A stretch of DNA of 64,000 bases from Desulforudis sp. (GCA_003604975.1 QZIR01000074.1:124001-188000), one strand, 5' to 3'; numbered from the stretch's first letter, positions 53,531 to 62,923 are shown. Made by a program: numbers and translations. Notes: a model not told the origin generated them from the sequence alone.

Positions 53531-53815
53531 TCATGACGATCTTCGCAGTTTTTGTGTCTCCCATCTCCGGATCCCCTCGACCACCGGCGGGCTGGTCTCG
53601 ATCAACGAGCCGTAGGCTAACACCCAAAGCCGGGCCCGCATCCCGCGCAGTGTCTTCAAAATGCGGCGTTCGGCTCGGGATGTTAAGGCCACCAGCCTGA
53701 GCACCAGCAGCAGCCGGTACAGCTGAAAAGACGAAAGTTCCTCCAGAGATGCGGCCAGGTCCGCCCTGGAACCGGTACGGTAAGCAGTCCTGCAAAATGG
53801 TTTAACCTGAGCCAC
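53531..53815 (-). CDS. Hypothetical 94-aa basic protein of the WYL-LRV-MoxR cassette
   Basis: I do not recognise this protein. It is rich in Arg and Leu and mostly helical (LAASLEELSSFQLYRLLLVLRLVALTSRAERRILKTLRGMRARLWVLAYGSL). The hydrophobic middle could be a membrane-associated or helical-bundle segment. GTG start with AGGAGG eight bases upstream. Located between the WYL regulator and the LRV gene, all on the minus strand. Confidence 0.65.
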   Translation of the reverse strand: MAQVKPFCRTAYRTGSRADLAASLEELSSFQLYRLLLVLRLVALTSRAERRILKTLRGMRARLWVLAYGSLIETSPPVVEGIRRWETQKLRRSS

Positions 53816-53910
53816 GATTCATTCCTCCTCAAATTTGAATTCTAACCCTCAGGATAGAGGAGGCCCTTGTCCATAGCTGGTCACTGGTCAAAAAATATTT
53901 CTCGGACTTA

Positions 53911-55125
53911 CTATTCCCGGTACAAACCGGCAATGGCGGCGCCCATGTCCCGGACCTGGTGGCGCAGTGATTCCGGTTCCAAGACCTCTACCCGGTCCAG
54001 CCACTGCACAATCCAGGTCTGCAGTTCGGCAAGGCCGGAAACCCGGAAGGACACCACAACCGAACCGTCGGCGCTCTCCTCTTCGATACACTGTGAAGGA
54101 TGGTAGAGAATGCGGCGAAGTCGGTAAGCCACAGAGGGTGCAAAGCGCAGCACAACCCGTCGTGCCTCGCCGTCCTTCATCACACCCCAGGTATCAGCGA
54201 GGTAGTCCTGTACCAGAAAATCGGCCGGATACTCAAAATGCTCGTCGCTTCGTGTGACCGCATTCTCGATCTGGTCCACCCGGAAGGTGCGTACAGCCTG
54301 GCTATTGGTACAGTAGCCTACCAGAAACCAATGCTGTCGCTTACAAACCAGGGCGTACGGCTCGATGACCCGTTCGGACAGTACCCCCCTGTAGCCTACG
54401 AAGTACCAGATCTTAAGGCGTACCTGGTCCTGCAGGGCATCGGTAATCCGGGCAAAAACGCGCCCAACCTGTTCGGGATTGGCCAGAGTCTCCTCAACAA
54501 AGTACAGCCTCTGCTGGAGACGTTCTACAGGGAAGTCATCCGGTCGGTAGCGGTTTTTAAAGAGATGGGTGACCAGTACGTCCTTGATGGTATTGATGTG
54601 GCCCGACAGCGCCGAGCCCTTCTGCTGCAGAAGGCTCAGGAAAATGATCAGGGCCTGGTCCGGGCGCAACGGAGGTAGATACGAGGCTTTGAGGGAGTAC
54701 CGCGACGGTTGTCCGTTCTTGGCCAGGGGGGTGTCCATCTCGTGTTCGACGGTTTTCAGATCACGGTAGATCTGCCTTTCACCCACTCCGCACAGGGCCG
54801 ACAACTCACGAACCGTCACCCCTCCACGTGGTGTGTGGGCGTTTAAGATGTTCAGTATCTTTACCAATCTGGCGGCACGGCTGGTATCCCTGGCCTGACC
54901 ACTTTCAGCATCCTGTAGCAGCCTCTTCAGCTGTGCTGTGGTGAGCTGACCGTCGAAGGTCTGGATTCTGTATCGGCCTCGTTCACAAACGCGAGGGTTA
55001 TCCTGTAGGGATCGGAGTAACCGGTAAAGCTCGAAGGGCTCCACTTCAAGGTGGTCGCAGAGTACGTCCAACTCCGCGTCCGGGTGAGACTCCACAAATG
55101 CAATCAGGCGTTCCTCAATCAGCAA
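53911..55125 (-). CDS. WYL-domain transcriptional regulator
   Basis: About 404 aa. A winged-helix part (VTVRELSALCGVGERQIYRDLKTVEHEMDTPL) is followed by a WYL domain (VIEPYALVCKRQHWFLVGYC) and the WCX-like C-terminal extension. WYL proteins sense nucleotides or nucleic acids and often control phage-defence or DNA-repair loci. An extra helical segment precedes the HTH. The ORF could extend to 55335, but the added 70 residues look non-coding; TTG 55125 has GGGGG eight bases upstream. Confidence 0.85.
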   Translation of the reverse strand: MLIEERLIAFVESHPDAELDVLCDHLEVEPFELYRLLRSLQDNPRVCERGRYRIQTFDGQLTTAQLKRLLQDAESGQARDTSRAARLVKILNILNAHTPRGGVTVRELSALCGVGERQIYRDLKTVEHEMDTPLAKNGQPSRYSLKASYLPPLRPDQALIIFLSLLQQKGSALSGHINTIKDVLVTHLFKNRYRPDDFPVERLQQRLYFVEETLANPEQVGRVFARITDALQDQVRLKIWYFVGYRGVLSERVIEPYALVCKRQHWFLVGYCTNSQAVRTFRVDQIENAVTRSDEHFEYPADFLVQDYLADTWGVMKDGEARRVVLRFAPSVAYRLRRILYHPSQCIEEESADGSVVVSFRVSGLAELQTWIVQWLDRVEVLEPESLRHQVRDMGAAIAGLYRE

Positions 55126-55376
55126 ACCGGTTGCCCCCTTCCCCGATCCTCTTAATTGACTCAACCGACCCTCAGGCTGAATCTGGCCACCCGGGGAGCA
55201 TCGAGAAACTCCCACCGGCCTGAGACACCCGACCGCCGCGCGCCCAGTTCCAGATGCAGCATAATGAGGTTCTTCCTTCCGTGGTTCGACAGCCCCCCTG
55301 TTGGTTCCTGCCCGGCACAAAATCGGGTGTCCCACAGGAAAACTGGTTCTATGTGCGTTATACTAGTTGAGGGGGG

Positions 55377-56306
55377 ATGAGTCTGTTGGAGGTTATCACC
55401 GCCAGAAACCTGGTTAAGGATTACAACGGCTTCCGGGCCGTGAACGGCATCAGCTTCTCCGTCCACCGCCAGGAGTGTTTCGGTATCCTGGGCCCGAACG
55501 GGGCCGGCAAGACCTCGACCGTGCGCATGGTGTTCGGCTTCTCGCCCATCACCGCAGGTGAACTGAACGTCCTCGGTCGGGATGTAACCCGCCACGCCAG
55601 GGAAATCAAGGCCCGCCTGGGCATCGTGCCGCAGGAGAACAACCTGGATCCCGATCTCAAGGTGCTGCAGAATCTCCTGGTCTACGCCAGCTTTTTCAAC
55701 ATCCCCGAACGCGAAGCCCGGGAGAGGGCCCTGGAACAACTGGAGTTCTTCGGACTATCCGACAAGCGGGACGCCATGGTGGACCACCTTTCCGGCGGGA
55801 TGAAGCGCCGCCTGACGATCGCCAGGGCACTGATCAACGACCCGGAGATCATCATCCTGGACGAACCGACCACGGGGTTGGATCCCCAGGCCAGACACAC
55901 GGTCTGGCAGCGTCTCCGTCAGTTGCGCAACCGGGGCGTGACCCTGATTATGACCACCCACTACCTGGAGGAGGCTGCGCAGCTTTGTGACCGGCTAATC
56001 ATTATGGATCACGGGGACATTCTGGACGAGGGCGCTCCGGGTCCCCTCGTTGAAAGGCATGTCGGCGCCGAAGTGCTGGAGGTGGGCCAGGGAGCCGCTG
56101 CTGCGGACACCCTGCTCAAACAGTTCCACAAGCAGATCAGGGGCCACCTGGTGGTCGGAGACAACCTGACGCTTTACCCGCTCAACGGGAGGGAACTTCT
56201 GGCCCGGCTGCAGGACCTGCCGCACCAGTTCGACCACTACCTGCTCCGACCGGCAACACTCGAAGACGTCTTCCTGAAGCTTACCGGAAGGGGGCTTACG
56301 GAATGA
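55377..56306 (+). CDS. ABC-2 type transporter ATP-binding protein (NodI/DrrA-like)
   Basis: A 309-aa ATPase with Walker A GPNGAGKTST, Q-loop PQENNLD, signature LSGGMKRRL and Walker B IILDEPTTGLDPQ. The C-terminal 80 residues form the DrrA/NodI-type extension. With the permease overlapping by four bases it forms an exporter; the substrate (drug, lipid or polysaccharide) is unknown. ATG at 55377 abuts GGGGGG; a TTG at 55386 is better spaced. Confidence 0.92.
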   Translation: MSLLEVITARNLVKDYNGFRAVNGISFSVHRQECFGILGPNGAGKTSTVRMVFGFSPITAGELNVLGRDVTRHAREIKARLGIVPQENNLDPDLKVLQNLLVYASFFNIPEREARERALEQLEFFGLSDKRDAMVDHLSGGMKRRLTIARALINDPEIIILDEPTTGLDPQARHTVWQRLRQLRNRGVTLIMTTHYLEEAAQLCDRLIIMDHGDILDEGAPGPLVERHVGAEVLEVGQGAAAADTLLKQFHKQIRGHLVVGDNLTLYPLNGRELLARLQDLPHQFDHYLLRPATLEDVFLKLTGRGLTE

Positions 56307-57082
56307 TCCGCACCCTGCAAATGGATATCTCCCCCCGGGTCTTCAAGGTCTTCCGGCGCCACCTGACCGTGTACCGGCGCAACTGGAAGGTCAGCCTGTC
56401 GTTCAACTTCTTTGAACCCCTGCTCTACCTGGCCGCATTGGGCTATGGCCTGGGCGTGTACGTGCAGAGCATCGAGGGCCTTACCTACATCCAGTTCATC
56501 GCTCCCGCCCTGATCGCTTCCTCGGCCATGTTTTCCAGTGCCTACGAATGCACCTACGGCACCTTTATACGCATGGAATTCCAGAAGACCTTCCAGGCGA
56601 TGGTGGCTACCCCAGTCAGCATGGACGAGGTATCACTGGGCGAGATCCTGTGGGGGTCTTTCAAGAGCTTCCTGTACGGCTCCGTGATCCTGTTCGTTAT
56701 TTTTGTGCTGGGCTTGGTCGCTTCACCTTGGGCTCTGCTGGTGCCCGTGGTCCTGCTCATAAGCGGACTACTGTTCGCGGCACTGTCTATGATCTGGATT
56801 GGGCTGGTCCCGAACATCGATAGCTTTAACTACTACTTTTCCCTGGTCATCACACCGCTCTTCCTGTTCTCCGGTGTGTTTTTCCCCTTGAGCGGCCTGC
56901 CAGCGATCGTCCAGACACTGGCCTGGGCCAGTCCCCTCTTTCACGTGGTGAACCTGACCCGTGGTCTCGTGTTGGGCGATGTGGGAATGAACTTGGTCTG
57001 GGACTTCGTCTGGCTGGTGGTTGTCGCCGCCATTCTTATACCAATTGCCATTCACCTGATGCGGCGGCTAGTCATCAGATAG
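56303..57082 (+). CDS. ABC-2 type transporter permease (NodJ-like)
   Basis: A 259-aa protein with six membrane helices, typical of ABC-2 permeases. The amphipathic start, LIASSAMFSSAYECTYGTFIRMEFQKTFQAMVATPVS and the late PLFLFSGVFFPLSGLP match NodJ-type proteins. Its ATGA start/stop overlap with the ATPase gene shows coupled translation. Confidence 0.91.
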   Translation: MIRTLQMDISPRVFKVFRRHLTVYRRNWKVSLSFNFFEPLLYLAALGYGLGVYVQSIEGLTYIQFIAPALIASSAMFSSAYECTYGTFIRMEFQKTFQAMVATPVSMDEVSLGEILWGSFKSFLYGSVILFVIFVLGLVASPWALLVPVVLLISGLLFAALSMIWIGLVPNIDSFNYYFSLVITPLFLFSGVFFPLSGLPAIVQTLAWASPLFHVVNLTRGLVLGDVGMNLVWDFVWLVVVAAILIPIAIHLMRRLVIR

Positions 57083-57118
57083 CGCATAGCCGGACAGCCA
57101 TCTCCAAATAAATAAGGT

Positions 57119-58180
57119 ATGAAGACAAATGGTGTGGGAGCGTACCAGATTGCGGCCACATACATCGGCGTGATCATTGGAGCGGGTTTCGCTTCGGGGC
57201 AGGAAGTGCTGCAGTTTTTTGCCCTGTTCGGGCTGAACGGTTTGTACGCCGTCATTGCCGCCACCGTCCTGTTCATCTTTTTCGGGATCGTCATCCTGGA
57301 ACTGGGACATCAGTTGGGGGCGAAATCCCACCTGGAAATCATCCGGCACGCTGGCGGTCCGGTTCTGGGCGGTGTGGTGGACGCTATCATCACGTTTTTC
57401 CTCTTCGGCATCGTAACCGTAATGGCGGCAGGGGCCGGGGCTGTGTTTGCCCAGCAATTTGAACTGTCACCGCTGGTGGGCAGTGCCTTTATGATCCTGA
57501 TCACGTTTGCCACCGTCCTGCTCGGAATCCGCGGAATAGTAAGTGCCCTCAGCCTAGTCGTTCCGCTCCTAGTCGTCGCCGTCGTCGGTGTCTCCCTGGC
57601 CACCATTTTGACCCGCCCACCCAGCCTGGCCCTGATTGAACTCACCGCCGTCCAGGGTACGGCAGCCGTCCCCTTCTGGCCGCTCTCCGCACTCACCTAC
57701 GCCTCCTACAACCTGGTTGTCGCCGTCGCGATTATGGGACCGCTCGGCGCCCTCGCCAGAGACGAACGTGCAATCCGCAACGGGTCCATCCTGGGCAGTG
57801 TGGCCTTGGGCCTCGGAGCTTTGGCCATTACCCTCGCTATCTTAGCCAGCCCGGCCGCCGTCTTTGTAGATATCCCCATGGCCTTTATCGCCGGGCAGTT
57901 GGGACCGGTGGTCCAGTTTTCCTACGCGATCATTCTACTCATCGCCATCTACTCCACCGCCGTGGGTAACCTCTACGGTTTCTGCGCGCGGCTGACCAAC
58001 CCGGCCGGATCAGCATTTCGTGGAGCGGCGATCGGAACAAGCGTCATCGCCCTGATCGCCAGCCAGTTTGGCTTTACGACCCTGGTCGGCATCCTCTACC
58101 CCGGCGTAGGACTCGCCGGTTTTCTGCTTCTCGGCAGTCTAGTCTATGCGTACCTTCGCCCCCTGCTGCCAACTCGCTAG
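57119..58180 (+). CDS. YkvI-like membrane protein
   Basis: A 353-aa protein with about ten membrane helices. The start GAYQIAATYIGVIIGAGFASGQEVLQFF is the hallmark of the YkvI family, which resembles amino-acid transporters of the LeuT/APC fold. The substrate is unknown. It follows the ABC permease by 37 bases with only a weak ribosome site (AAGGT). Confidence 0.82.
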   Translation: MKTNGVGAYQIAATYIGVIIGAGFASGQEVLQFFALFGLNGLYAVIAATVLFIFFGIVILELGHQLGAKSHLEIIRHAGGPVLGGVVDAIITFFLFGIVTVMAAGAGAVFAQQFELSPLVGSAFMILITFATVLLGIRGIVSALSLVVPLLVVAVVGVSLATILTRPPSLALIELTAVQGTAAVPFWPLSALTYASYNLVVAVAIMGPLGALARDERAIRNGSILGSVALGLGALAITLAILASPAAVFVDIPMAFIAGQLGPVVQFSYAIILLIAIYSTAVGNLYGFCARLTNPAGSAFRGAAIGTSVIALIASQFGFTTLVGILYPGVGLAGFLLLGSLVYAYLRPLLPTR

Positions 58181-58238
58181 GAATGAGATGTGGGAAGTCG
58201 GAAGTGGGAACTGAATACTGAACAAGGAGGCGCAGTAC

Positions 58239-58391
58239 ATGGACATCGTCAACGCGCTGCTCGGGGCGCTGTTCGCCTTCCTCGGTCTAATCATCGTCTG
58301 GCGCTTGGCCGTGAAACCACTCATCAAGATCTTCTTCGGCATTCTCCTGATTGCCATCGGCCTGCGCTTCCTGAGCCCGGGCCCCTGGTAG
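58239..58391 (+). CDS. Small 50-aa membrane protein
   Basis: ATG at 58239 with AAGGAGG eight bases upstream, TAG at 58389. The product begins MDIVNALLGALFAFLGLIIV and ends LRFLSPGPW, with two hydrophobic segments joined by a short basic turn (WRLAVKPLIKI). The strong ribosome site and hydrophobic pattern make it likely real. Function unknown. Confidence 0.65.
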   Translation: MDIVNALLGALFAFLGLIIVWRLAVKPLIKIFFGILLIAIGLRFLSPGPW

Positions 58392-58468
58392 ATATCAAGA
58401 AGAACCGAGGGTGGAATGATGACAAAGCCCAAAGGCACTCACCAACCTCTGGCCGTTACAAATAGAAC

Positions 58469-58496
58469 AACCCCGCAAAACCTGCGGGGTTTGACT
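58469..58496. terminator. Hairpin between the small membrane protein and tRNA-Arg
   Basis: AACCCCGCA / TGCGGGGTT (58469-58477 with 58483-58491), perfect 9-bp stem with a five-base loop. It is flanked by short T-tracts on both strands and can serve both the plus-strand operon and the minus-strand tRNA genes. Confidence 0.8.
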
Positions 58497-58502
58497 ATCT
58501 TA

Positions 58503-58579
<77 letters not shown>

Positions 58580-58587
58580 AAAATGGA

Positions 58588-58616
58588 AGTCGGTCGTCAG
58601 ATGTCAGATGTGGGAA
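58588..58616. repeat. 29-bp direct repeat, copy 1
   Basis: Matches 58738-58766 at 26 of 29 positions (core GTCGGTCGTC, then AGATG). It begins nine bases beyond the 5' end of tRNA-Arg. A partial copy (GAGATGTGGGAAGTCGG) lies at about 58186-58202. Confidence 0.75.
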
Positions 58617-58657
58617 TAGACGAAGAAATTGGCCCAGCCAATTTCGGATTTACAGTA

Positions 58658-58731
58658 TGGAGCGGGTGGAGGGAATCGAACCCTCGTACCCGGCTTGGAA
58701 GGCCGGTGCTCTGCCATTGAGCTACACCCGC
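58658..58731 (-). tRNA. tRNA-Gly (TCC)
   Basis: Acceptor GCGGGTG/CACCCGC, anticodon TCC (CCGGCCTTCCAAGCCGG), T-arm GAGGGTTCGATTCCCTC, discriminator T as usual for Gly, encoded CCA. Confidence 0.97.
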
Positions 58732-58737
58732 ATATTG

Positions 58738-58766
58738 AGTCGGTCGTCGGATGCCAGATGTCGGAA
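58738..58766. repeat. 29-bp direct repeat, copy 2
   Basis: Second copy of the element at 58588-58616, seven bases beyond the 5' end of tRNA-Gly. Spacing relative to the tRNA is nearly the same as in copy 1. Confidence 0.75.
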
Positions 58767-58868
58767 AGCCAGGAAACGCATCCGAATTCCGCAGTCACCA
58801 CCAGTAGATTATACTACGCGGCCACTGCTTACGCAAGGTCAAGATCGATGGAAACTCTGTTCGAGCGG

Positions 58869-59465
58869 TTAGGTCAGAACCTGCCGTACCAGGTCTTTAA
58901 CCTTCGCTAAGGCCTGGCCGCGGTGGCTGATCCGGTTCTTGATGTCCATCGGTAGCTCGGCAAAGGTCTGGTCGTATTCCGGCACGTAAAACAGCGGGTC
59001 GTAGCCGAAACCGTTGTCGCCGCGGGGCTTGAGCATAATCACGCCCTCGCAGGCGCCTTCGGCGGTATGGACTTCCCGGTCGGGCGTCACCAACGCTATC
59101 ACGCAGCGGAAGCGAGCTGTCCGGTGGGCCGGGGGCACATCCTCCAGCAGGGCGATGAGCTTGGTGTTGTTGGCCTCGTCGTTCTTCGGTTCACCGGCAA
59201 AACGGGCCGAATGCACACCCGGTTCCCCGCCCAAGGCGTCCACATCCAGCCCGGAGTCATCAGCCAAGGTGATCTCACCGGTTAGGCGGGCCACCTCGCT
59301 CGCCTTAAAGATGGCATTCTCCGCAAAGGTTCGGCCCTCTTCGGGGATCTCAGGTATCGCGGGGTAGTCGTCCAACGAGACCACCTCTACTCCGATATCG
59401 GACAGCAGGGCCTGGATCTCGCGTAGCTTACCCTTGTTTCGCGTCGCCAGCAACAGCCTCTTCAT
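58869..59465 (-). CDS. rdgB: Xtp/RdgB, ITP/XTP pyrophosphatase (HAM1 family)
   Basis: A 198-aa house-cleaning enzyme that hydrolyses dITP/XTP. Key segments: [17 protein letters not shown] (substrate loop), [38 protein letters not shown] and [19 protein letters not shown] start overlaps the end of rph by 38 bases, showing co-transcription, a common pair. Confidence 0.96.
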   Translation of the reverse strand: MKRLLLATRNKGKLREIQALLSDIGVEVVSLDDYPAIPEIPEEGRTFAENAIFKASEVARLTGEITLADDSGLDVDALGGEPGVHSARFAGEPKNDEANNTKLIALLEDVPPAHRTARFRCVIALVTPDREVHTAEGACEGVIMLKPRGDNGFGYDPLFYVPEYDQTFAELPMDIKNRISHRGQALAKVKDLVRQVLT

Positions 59466-60216
59466 CGTCTTTTCCTCCCGCTCCTACGGTCTGGGCAAGC
59501 TCTCCCAGCACCTCTTTCTGATAGTCCACAAGCCCTTGAATCCCGTCCGCGGCCAGGTCGAGCAAGGCATTGACCTCTTTCCGGCTGAAAGTGGACTCCT
59601 CGCCGGTGCCCTGGATTTCCACGAACTGTCCCCCGCCAGTCATCACGATATTCATATCAACATCCGCGGTACAATCCTCCGCATAGCAGAGATCCAGTAC
59701 CGGATGGCCGTCGATAATGCCAACACTTGTCGCGGCGAGATAATCCCGCACCGGCAGGCGTTCAAAGGCCCCCTGCTTGCTCAGCTTCTGCAGGGCGTCC
59801 ACCAGGGCGACGAAAGCGCCGGTGATGGATGCCGTTCGGGTACCGCCGTCGGCCTGGATGACATCGCAATCCAAGGTGACCGTGCGTTCACCCAAGGCCT
59901 TCAGATCGATGACCGCCCGCAAGGCACGGCCTATCAAACGCTGGATCTCGTAGGTGCGTCCGCCGGGTTTACCTCTGGCCGCCTCACGTTGGGTACGCGT
60001 CTCCGTGGAGCGGGGTAACATACCGTACTCTGCGGTAACCCAGCCTTTGCCGGCGCCCTTCAGCCACGGTGGTACCCTCTCGTCCACGGTAACCGTGCAG
60101 ATGACCCGGGTATCGCCTAGTTCCACCAGGACGGAACCCTCGGCGTACTTGTTGTAGTGGCGGGTAATACGTACGGGACGCATTTCAGCAGGGTTTCGTC
60201 CGTCAACTCTGATCAA
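59428..60216 (-). CDS. rph: RNase PH
   Basis: About 262 aa. Phosphorolytic tRNA 3' processing enzyme with [47 protein letters not shown] and a C-terminal tail. TTG 60216 has GGAGG eight bases upstream and gives the typical N-terminus ([14 protein letters not shown]). The extra eight residues to 60240 are less likely. Confidence 0.96.
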   Translation of the reverse strand: MIRVDGRNPAEMRPVRITRHYNKYAEGSVLVELGDTRVICTVTVDERVPPWLKGAGKGWVTAEYGMLPRSTETRTQREAARGKPGGRTYEIQRLIGRALRAVIDLKALGERTVTLDCDVIQADGGTRTASITGAFVALVDALQKLSKQGAFERLPVRDYLAATSVGIIDGHPVLDLCYAEDCTADVDMNIVMTGGGQFVEIQGTGEESTFSRKEVNALLDLAADGIQGLVDYQKEVLGELAQTVGAGGKDDEEAVAGDAKQG

Positions 60217-60236
60217 GAATAATGCCTCCTGTTTCT

Positions 60237-61004
60237 TCAAATCTGGTACGTTTTATGCTCCTCGGCGGCTTCCAGGCGGCCCCCGTAAAAGGCGGCTGCT
60301 TCGTCACTAATCCGCCCGACATCATACTCCGGCCAGAGGTGGGTCAACACCAACCGGCCCACATCGGCATCCCGGGCAAGCTCCCCGGCCAGGCGTCCGG
60401 TAAGGTGATTCCGGTGCAGGTATTCCCAATCGCTGTGATAGCCGCTGGCCTCCGCCACCAATAGGTCCGCCCCGCGACTGAAGTCGACCAGGTCCGGGAA
60501 GAGTGCCGAGTCGGCCGTGTAGACGATTCTCTTCCCTTCTGAGGCCAGAGACAGGGCGTAGCAGGGCAGGTTGTGACGGGTGGGCAGGAAACTCAGGTCA
60601 AGGCTACCGATGCGTACCCCACGGTGACCATCGATAAAGGGGAGCTGGTCGACCGGGTGCACGGTGAAAGCCTCACGGTAGGAGGCCAGGCGCCCATACT
60701 CATCGGACGGCTCGTCCGGAGCGTAAACCGGCAGTAGTTCTTTGCGAGAGCCGTCCCGGATAGCCCCGCCAATAGCGTGACGCACACAGCTAAGGTCGGC
60801 AGAGTGATCGGGATGGTAATGCGAGATGACCACCGCCGCCAGGTTCCTGAAATTCATTATTCCCGATAACCGGCCAAAGGTTCCGTGCCCCGCCTCGACC
60901 AGGACCGAAGTCTCGCCGGAACGGATTAGGTACCCGGAGCAGGCCCCGCCGGCTCTGGGATAGGGGGCCCAACAGCCCAAGACCGTTAAGTCTAATGTTT
61001 CCAA
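60237..61004 (-). CDS. Metallo-beta-lactamase-fold hydrolase
   Basis: A 255-aa protein with the metal motif [10 protein letters not shown] (HxHxDH), a middle [24 protein letters not shown] and a late [11 protein letters not shown]. It resembles the YhfI / RNase Z-like branch with conserved [18 protein letters not shown] start. The substrate is unknown. It ends 20 bases before rph and is likely co-transcribed. TTG start with GAGGAG nine bases upstream. Confidence 0.87.
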   Translation of the reverse strand: METLDLTVLGCWAPYPRAGGACSGYLIRSGETSVLVEAGHGTFGRLSGIMNFRNLAAVVISHYHPDHSADLSCVRHAIGGAIRDGSRKELLPVYAPDEPSDEYGRLASYREAFTVHPVDQLPFIDGHRGVRIGSLDLSFLPTRHNLPCYALSLASEGKRIVYTADSALFPDLVDFSRGADLLVAEASGYHSDWEYLHRNHLTGRLAGELARDADVGRLVLTHLWPEYDVGRISDEAAAFYGGRLEAAEEHKTYQI

Positions 61005-61024
61005 TTAGTTATTCTCCTCTTAAT

Positions 61025-62002
61025 TCAGCCCAGCATTTCGAGGAAGGCATCGATCCTGATCCTGGTGCGGGCATCCAGCTGGCCCGGGCGGTCGCCCTCG
61101 ACGGTTAGGATTGGTACCTTGAGCTTGCGGCGGATGATCAGGTCTTCAATCTGGCGAAAGCAGAAACTCTGGGCGTAGTGAATAATCCCCCGGATTTCCC
61201 GCCGCCGGACCTCCCGTTCGATGTCCTCCAGGCGGTAGAAGATGCCGTAGGGATAACTGTAAAGCCGGTACTGCTCAACAAGGTCATCGGTATCAAAGGG
61301 CATGCTGAACTGGCGCTGGGTCTCATTGAAGACCACGCGTGCCCCTCTCTCTTCGAGATAATCGTAGATGTCATCCATAATCGGGGGCACCCCAATGTAG
61401 CCGATCCGGATCGCTTCCGTACGCACCGGAGCGTGCCGGGCTTCCGCGGCAAAGGCCCGGACCCGCTCCCGATAACGCTTTGGATCACCCTCAAAATCAC
61501 TACAGGTTACCTGCCAAAGATGGTTGTGCCATCCCCGTACCCGGTTTTCCTGCCAGCTAAGCCGGTCTATTTCGTGAATCGTACGCCTGATTTCGTCCAG
61601 GTGGTTCTTGGCCGAATGTACCACAGGCCAGTCCACCCCGAAGGCGTCCATCAGTTTCTCGATTTGCAGCTTCAAGAGATCATAGTCACGGTCAAAAGGA
61701 AAGGCGAAGGGAATGACCCGGATTCCGGCCAGCTGAAGGGTCTCCATCAGGGCGTGGGTGTTGCTGCAGTCACCTTGGGTCACGGCGATCACCGTGCGTA
61801 GGTCGGGATCGCGCAGTACGGTACTGTAGATGCCCTTGATCCACGCGCAGATATTGCGAGGGTATCCGGCCATCTCGGCTTCTTCAATCAAGTGTCGCGG
61901 GTTTTCGCTGGCAATGAAGACGTTATTCAGGTCAATGGGTACGTAACCGGCCGCAAAGATTACCTCTGCGGGAACAGTTGTGGTGATACCAACTTTATCC
62001 AC
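61025..62002 (-). CDS. HgdB-like subunit of the 2-hydroxyacyl-CoA dehydratase family (orphan)
   Basis: A 325-aa member of the HgdB/FldB/BcrB family. PAEVIFAAGYVPIDLNNVF at the start and cysteines in NICAWIKG, TQGDCSN and QSFCFRQIED could bind a [4Fe-4S] cluster. Normal enzymes need a second subunit and an ATP-dependent activator, neither of which is encoded nearby, so this single-copy form may do something else. GTG start behind GGAGAG. Lies between murI and the MBL gene on the same strand. Confidence 0.82.
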   Translation of the reverse strand: MDKVGITTTVPAEVIFAAGYVPIDLNNVFIASENPRHLIEEAEMAGYPRNICAWIKGIYSTVLRDPDLRTVIAVTQGDCSNTHALMETLQLAGIRVIPFAFPFDRDYDLLKLQIEKLMDAFGVDWPVVHSAKNHLDEIRRTIHEIDRLSWQENRVRGWHNHLWQVTCSDFEGDPKRYRERVRAFAAEARHAPVRTEAIRIGYIGVPPIMDDIYDYLEERGARVVFNETQRQFSMPFDTDDLVEQYRLYSYPYGIFYRLEDIEREVRRREIRGIIHYAQSFCFRQIEDLIIRRKLKVPILTVEGDRPGQLDARTRIRIDAFLEMLG

Positions 62003-62088
62003 CGGGCTCTCCTAACCTGTCCGGAAAACACCGGACGCAATCTAAACAGAATAATATCACAATTATTCCATGCCCGGGGGTAAAACAT

Positions 62089-62901
62089 TCAGTCGGGAAG
62101 GCAGACTTCTCGGACGTCGATCTCGGCCTGGCGGCCCAGGAAGGAGCGGGCGGCGTGGAGGAACCCGGGGGCGTCGGCACTGACAAAGTAACGGTGGACA
62201 CAGGGTTGAACACCGTCCCCCGGTGGCAGGAGTCCACGGCCGAACATATCGGAGCGGGCCGCCTCGACGGTGGCCTCGGCCGGATCAATAAGCGTAACAT
62301 CCGGACCAAAAATCCGGGAAATCGCCGGTCTTAGAAAGGGATAATGGGTGCACCCAAGGATCAGAGTGTCGATCCCTTGCTCCCTGAGCGGCAGGAGATA
62401 CTCGTGAAGGGCCCGTTCGGTATCAGGTCCGTCCATCTGGCCGGCCTCAACGAGGGGCACCAGTCTCGGCGCTGGCACACTGTAGACCACTGTCCCAGGA
62501 CTAAGTGAGCGGATAGCCCGCTCATAAGCGCCACTCTTTACCGTGCCCTGTGTGGCGATGATCCCGACCCGCCCGCTGCGGGTGGCGTCAACGGCTGCCT
62601 TAGCACCCGGGACGATCAGGCCCATCATCGGCAGGGCGTGTCTCGTACGCATGATCTCCAGGGAGAGCGAGGAACTGGTGTTGCAGGCAAAGATAATGTA
62701 CCGGGCACCTTGGCCCGTAAGGAAACTGATGATGCCGTCCGCATAACGTACCAGCTCTTCAGGGGAGCGGTTTCCATAAGGAACGTGTGCCGTGTCCCCA
62801 AAGTACAGAATCGGGAGGCCGGGTAGCTTTTCAAATACCCGGCCCGCCACGGTGAGACCGCCTACCCCTGAATCAAAGAGACCGACGACGCAACGTGTCA
62901 A
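62089..62901 (-). CDS. murI: Glutamate racemase
   Basis: A 270-aa enzyme making D-glutamate for peptidoglycan. The motif GLFDSGVGGLTVA and the two catalytic cysteines in FACNTSSS and LGCTHYPFL are clear. TTG start with GGAGGGG eight bases upstream. Confidence 0.96.
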   Translation of the reverse strand: MTRCVVGLFDSGVGGLTVAGRVFEKLPGLPILYFGDTAHVPYGNRSPEELVRYADGIISFLTGQGARYIIFACNTSSSLSLEIMRTRHALPMMGLIVPGAKAAVDATRSGRVGIIATQGTVKSGAYERAIRSLSPGTVVYSVPAPRLVPLVEAGQMDGPDTERALHEYLLPLREQGIDTLILGCTHYPFLRPAISRIFGPDVTLIDPAEATVEAARSDMFGRGLLPPGDGVQPCVHRYFVSADAPGFLHAARSFLGRQAEIDVREVCLPD

Positions 62902-62923
62902 TCCCGTTTCCCCTCCTTGGCAT

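Noticed and set aside
55161-55262. 33-aa minus-strand ORF upstream of the WYL gene
   Set aside because: The ribosome site is twelve bases from ATG, and the reading lies inside a region with three overlapping open frames; no independent support.
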